A DNA stretch of 64,000 nt from Primula veris. Lineage: Eukaryota; Streptophyta; Magnoliopsida; Ericales; Primulaceae. Every line of letters starts with the position of its first letter. The stretch's first letter is position 1. A model generated the notes under the pieces. That model searched no databases, was not told where the DNA came from, and was given only the letters and a program-made list of their open reading frames with translations. The stretch spans positions 28,393,342-28,457,341 of the forward strand of contig OY821745.1 in assembly GCA_963682055.1 (NCBI GenBank), read 5' to 3'. The translations under genes were made by a program, and so were the position numbers. This document shows, piece by piece, positions 61,370 to 64,000 of this stretch.

Positions 61370-62848
61370 CTGGATACAATACAAGCATAGAAGGTTATAT
61401 CTGCCCATTATATTATTTACAAGAGGACAATAACACATAAACAACATTTTCCCCCCAATTTGAAAGAAGTATCAAGGAAACACAATATTCCTCAAACAGG
61501 AGAAGTAACTCAAAGCTTCATTGCTTACTTCAAGGTTCAATGATGGTATTTAATAATTACGAATTGAGATTCTTCAATAAGACAATAACAAACACTAATC
61601 ATCAACAGACAAATTAGCATGCAGCGGCTCAGCACAATTGGACACTGCGTTTGACGACTCCAAAAAGTTATACTATGAAGCTACTGGGTAAAAGAAAAAA
61701 CTTCCTTGCGGTGAAAGATAACCGCGTTTCGATCAGTAGAGCCTTGATACTTTATATATACTTTAAAAGAGGTAAGTTGCTACTGCTAACGCATAATGAC
61801 TATGAAAAGGCTTTGAATGTTTTAGCTCTAAAGGAAAAAAGATTGCCCAAAAGTAGATGAATCTATTAACACAACCCGATCAAGGTTGAAGCTAACGAAG
61901 GAGCATAAATGTCTTCCCAGTTTCAGTCCACACAGGTCTTTATTGGATGAATATGCCATCAAAATCAAAATTTGAGATGCATCATCACAAAATATCAAAG
62001 ATAAAAGGCATGGGTCTGACGACTCTAACCTCACTTTTTGTTTATATTTGGATCAAAGCTCACTTAAAGGTTCAAAGACATCAAGTTGGTATTTTGAGTA
62101 GAAGTCGAAGTCAATTTTTCGGACTCTTTAGGTGAGAGAATATAGTGTAATTACCAAACGCTTAAGGAACTAATTCTAATAATCCTCAACTTCCTTGTTT
62201 GACCATATAAACTATTATCAGCACCAAATATATTGAAAATCCATACCCCAGAGGGCCATACAATACCACGAGAATCGTACAATCAGCACCTTCTCTCGTG
62301 GAGCGGCGCGTTTAACTGAGCAGTCTAATATCATATCAGATGATACAGTTAATCAGTAGTATATGAGTCAAATCTTGTGAGTGCTAGACTTTAAATCAAT
62401 CTTTGATATCGATTAATTACAGCAAGGGACACCTCAACATGTAAATACACCCCAAGTGTCGATATTTAATTCATTCATCCCGAAACGAAACATGAGGTTC
62501 TGGATAGAAAGATCACAGACTTCTTCCTTTTTTTTAATTATCTATCTTTTCCCTAACACTGAGAGGAGCAAATAAATTCATTTCCAGTTCTATCAAGAGT
62601 TGTGGACCTTGTGGTAAGCATATTTAATTAGGGATGTGCATAATCAACTTAGCAACCTCTCATCCACTCAAAGAAAATGCTAATTCTGTACTTCAAAATT
62701 GCAGAACTCACTCAGATTTACAGAATTGTCACTGTCACATTGTTTTACCAGGAACATTCATAATTTGTATGGCTATCATTTTCCCTCAATTAATTGTTTC
62801 CCTTTCTTCACTAATTGGAGATTGTTATTTATCTCACGTCAATTATAT

Positions 62849-63612
62849 GTTGACTAAAGTTAAATCTTTAGGTTTATATAAAGGTAAATTCATTCTCATG
62901 ATGCCTTTTAATAAGAAGGTACTGGTATCATAATTATGTCTTTCATGGAAACAGAACGAGCTATGTATTGGTAGGCGCGTATGAGAAGGTAGACGGACTT
63001 TAACACCCAGTTCCCCTTCTCTCGTCAAGATCGTAAAATGTAACACATCATTGAGATCCAATCACATAAGAAATCAACTTGAAGATAAAGGAATACATGG
63101 CAAGCAAGTAGAGAAATGGGACTTAGTTCTACGGTAATATTAAAAGAATAAGACCTTTCCTGGGAAAGTCAAAGGGTTTTACTTTTTTTTTTGTGGGGGG
63201 TGGAGTAAGTAATCAAAGAATAGGACTTCAATTGGGGTAAGTAGTGGGAAAAAGGCACAATTATAACTCTACCTTAGTAATTAGAACTTGACTTAAATTT
63301 CAGTTCAAGTAACAAAAGCATGAATGGGTAATTTACATACACAAATACCTGTATAAAAAAATACAAAGTTCAAGAAATCCAATTAATAGATAAGGACCCT
63401 TTTTCAAATAAGTAACTAAATTACAGGCCTTTTTTGGTAAGTGGAGTAATAAGTAACTGATAAGATACCCAGCTAAACACACAATTACAATTCTATTTTA
63501 ATAGTTTGGACTTCTGAACCAAATTCCAATCCAAGTCCAGCAAAGATACATTTACAGTCAGCTACATAAAAGGCTTCATTTAAGTATCAAGACAAACAGT
63601 TCGAGAATACTT
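62849..63612. repeat. Segment duplicated at 32993-33761
   Basis: About 98% identical by eye to the copy at 33 kb, same orientation. Left junction in GTTGACTAAAGTTAAATCTT; right junction after GAGAATACTTCTT. Its small minus-strand frame is also present in the other copy but matches nothing I recognise. Confidence 0.85.
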
Positions 63613-63964
63613 CTTTCTTTAGGCTACTTCAGAACATGAAAAGGCTAAAATATATCCCAACTTTTATGCTTTCGAAAGCGATTAGCTCTTTTGACCCAAA
63701 AGCTAGCTTTTTTAAAGCTAAAAAAAAAAAAAACCAAATACCCATGTCGTAGAAAGCAAAAAAAACTAAGAAATAAAGCAGTTTCCAAACACACTTAATC
63801 ACACAGATAGATACATATCTAAGCAATAGGCCAAATTGGTAATAGTTAAAACCCAACTTTAACCCCAGATCAAGTAGCAACTAAACACTCACAGACATAA
63901 ACATACTTAATCACGTAAATATAGATACATAAACTCAACTTAAACCCCAGATCAAGTAACAACT

Positions 63965-63966
<2 letters not shown>

Positions 63967-63999
<33 letters not shown>
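63967..63999. repeat. CA dinucleotide microsatellite
   Basis: An unbroken CA run of about 16 units at the end of the window. Confidence 0.9.

Positions 64000-64000
<1 letters not shown>

Larger units (their letters stand above)
61370..64000 (-). other. Region 5' of MAP kinase exon 2 (probable first intron)
   Basis: Exon 2 starts in the middle of a codon (TG|T for Cys), so an upstream exon must exist. No sequence encoding the glycine-rich loop or a start is seen to the window end, so the first intron would exceed 2.6 kb or exon 1 has been displaced. The region contains the segment 62849-63612, duplicated at 32993-33761. Confidence 0.6.

Overview
The window is nuclear DNA of a flowering plant, most likely a dicot. 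It is strongly AT-rich, its genes have GT-AG introns, the coding families (BRH1-type RING-H2, WRC, group-B MAP kinase) are plant families, and most of the rest is plant-type transposon DNA: Ty1-copia, Ty3-gypsy, MULE-like and CACTA-like. No species can be named from the sequence alone. Ordinary genes are few. A group-B MAP kinase (MPK4/MMK2 type) lies on the minus strand from 57352 with five exons visible; its first exon is not in the window. Four RING-H2 loci of one small membrane-anchored E3 ligase family also lie on the minus strand, at 3994, 29428, 46369/51738 and 56299.

The left 53 kb is a set of diverged segmental duplications built around the RING gene. Block A starts near 3573 (RING gene, several kb of shared non-coding DNA, then a WRC-domain pseudogene at 16516-17622). 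Block B starts near 19290 (low-complexity element, MULE remnant, RING gene at 29428, WRC exon 1 at 32780). Block C starts near 42360 (the same low-complexity element and MULE remnant, then the RING gene). Different transposons have since entered each block. In A, about 6.4 kb of low-complexity repeat elements (10035-16430) separates the shared DNA from the WRC gene. In B, a Ty1-copia element (20735-26321, target duplication GTTTT) splits the MULE remnant. In C, a very young gag-only LTR element (46639-51544, target duplication TCCTT) splits the RING coding region.

Between B and C (32921-42359) is a patchwork. The WRC exon-1 fragment runs into a 72-bp AT microsatellite, then a 0.77-kb segment about 98% identical to DNA beside the MAP kinase gene (62849-63612), then the 3' end and LTR of a Ty3-gypsy element, then a partial internal-LTR-internal-LTR array of a second gag-only subfamily. 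A solo LTR of the first gag-only subfamily stands at 1951-3157 with target duplication CATAT.

The most unusual material is (i) the gag-only LTR family, whose members carry a long two-zinc-knuckle, coiled-coil Gag, no pol, and LTRs with six or so clustered CGATCG-type palindromes, and (ii) a group of elements made almost wholly of low-complexity arrays (21-bp, 40-bp and about 515-bp periods, with A-rich and T-rich arms), at least one of which has about 90-bp terminal inverted repeats.

The right end (53114-64000) is quieter: AT-rich spacer, a CACTA-type MITE copy with a local 195-bp duplication, the fourth RING gene and the MAP kinase.
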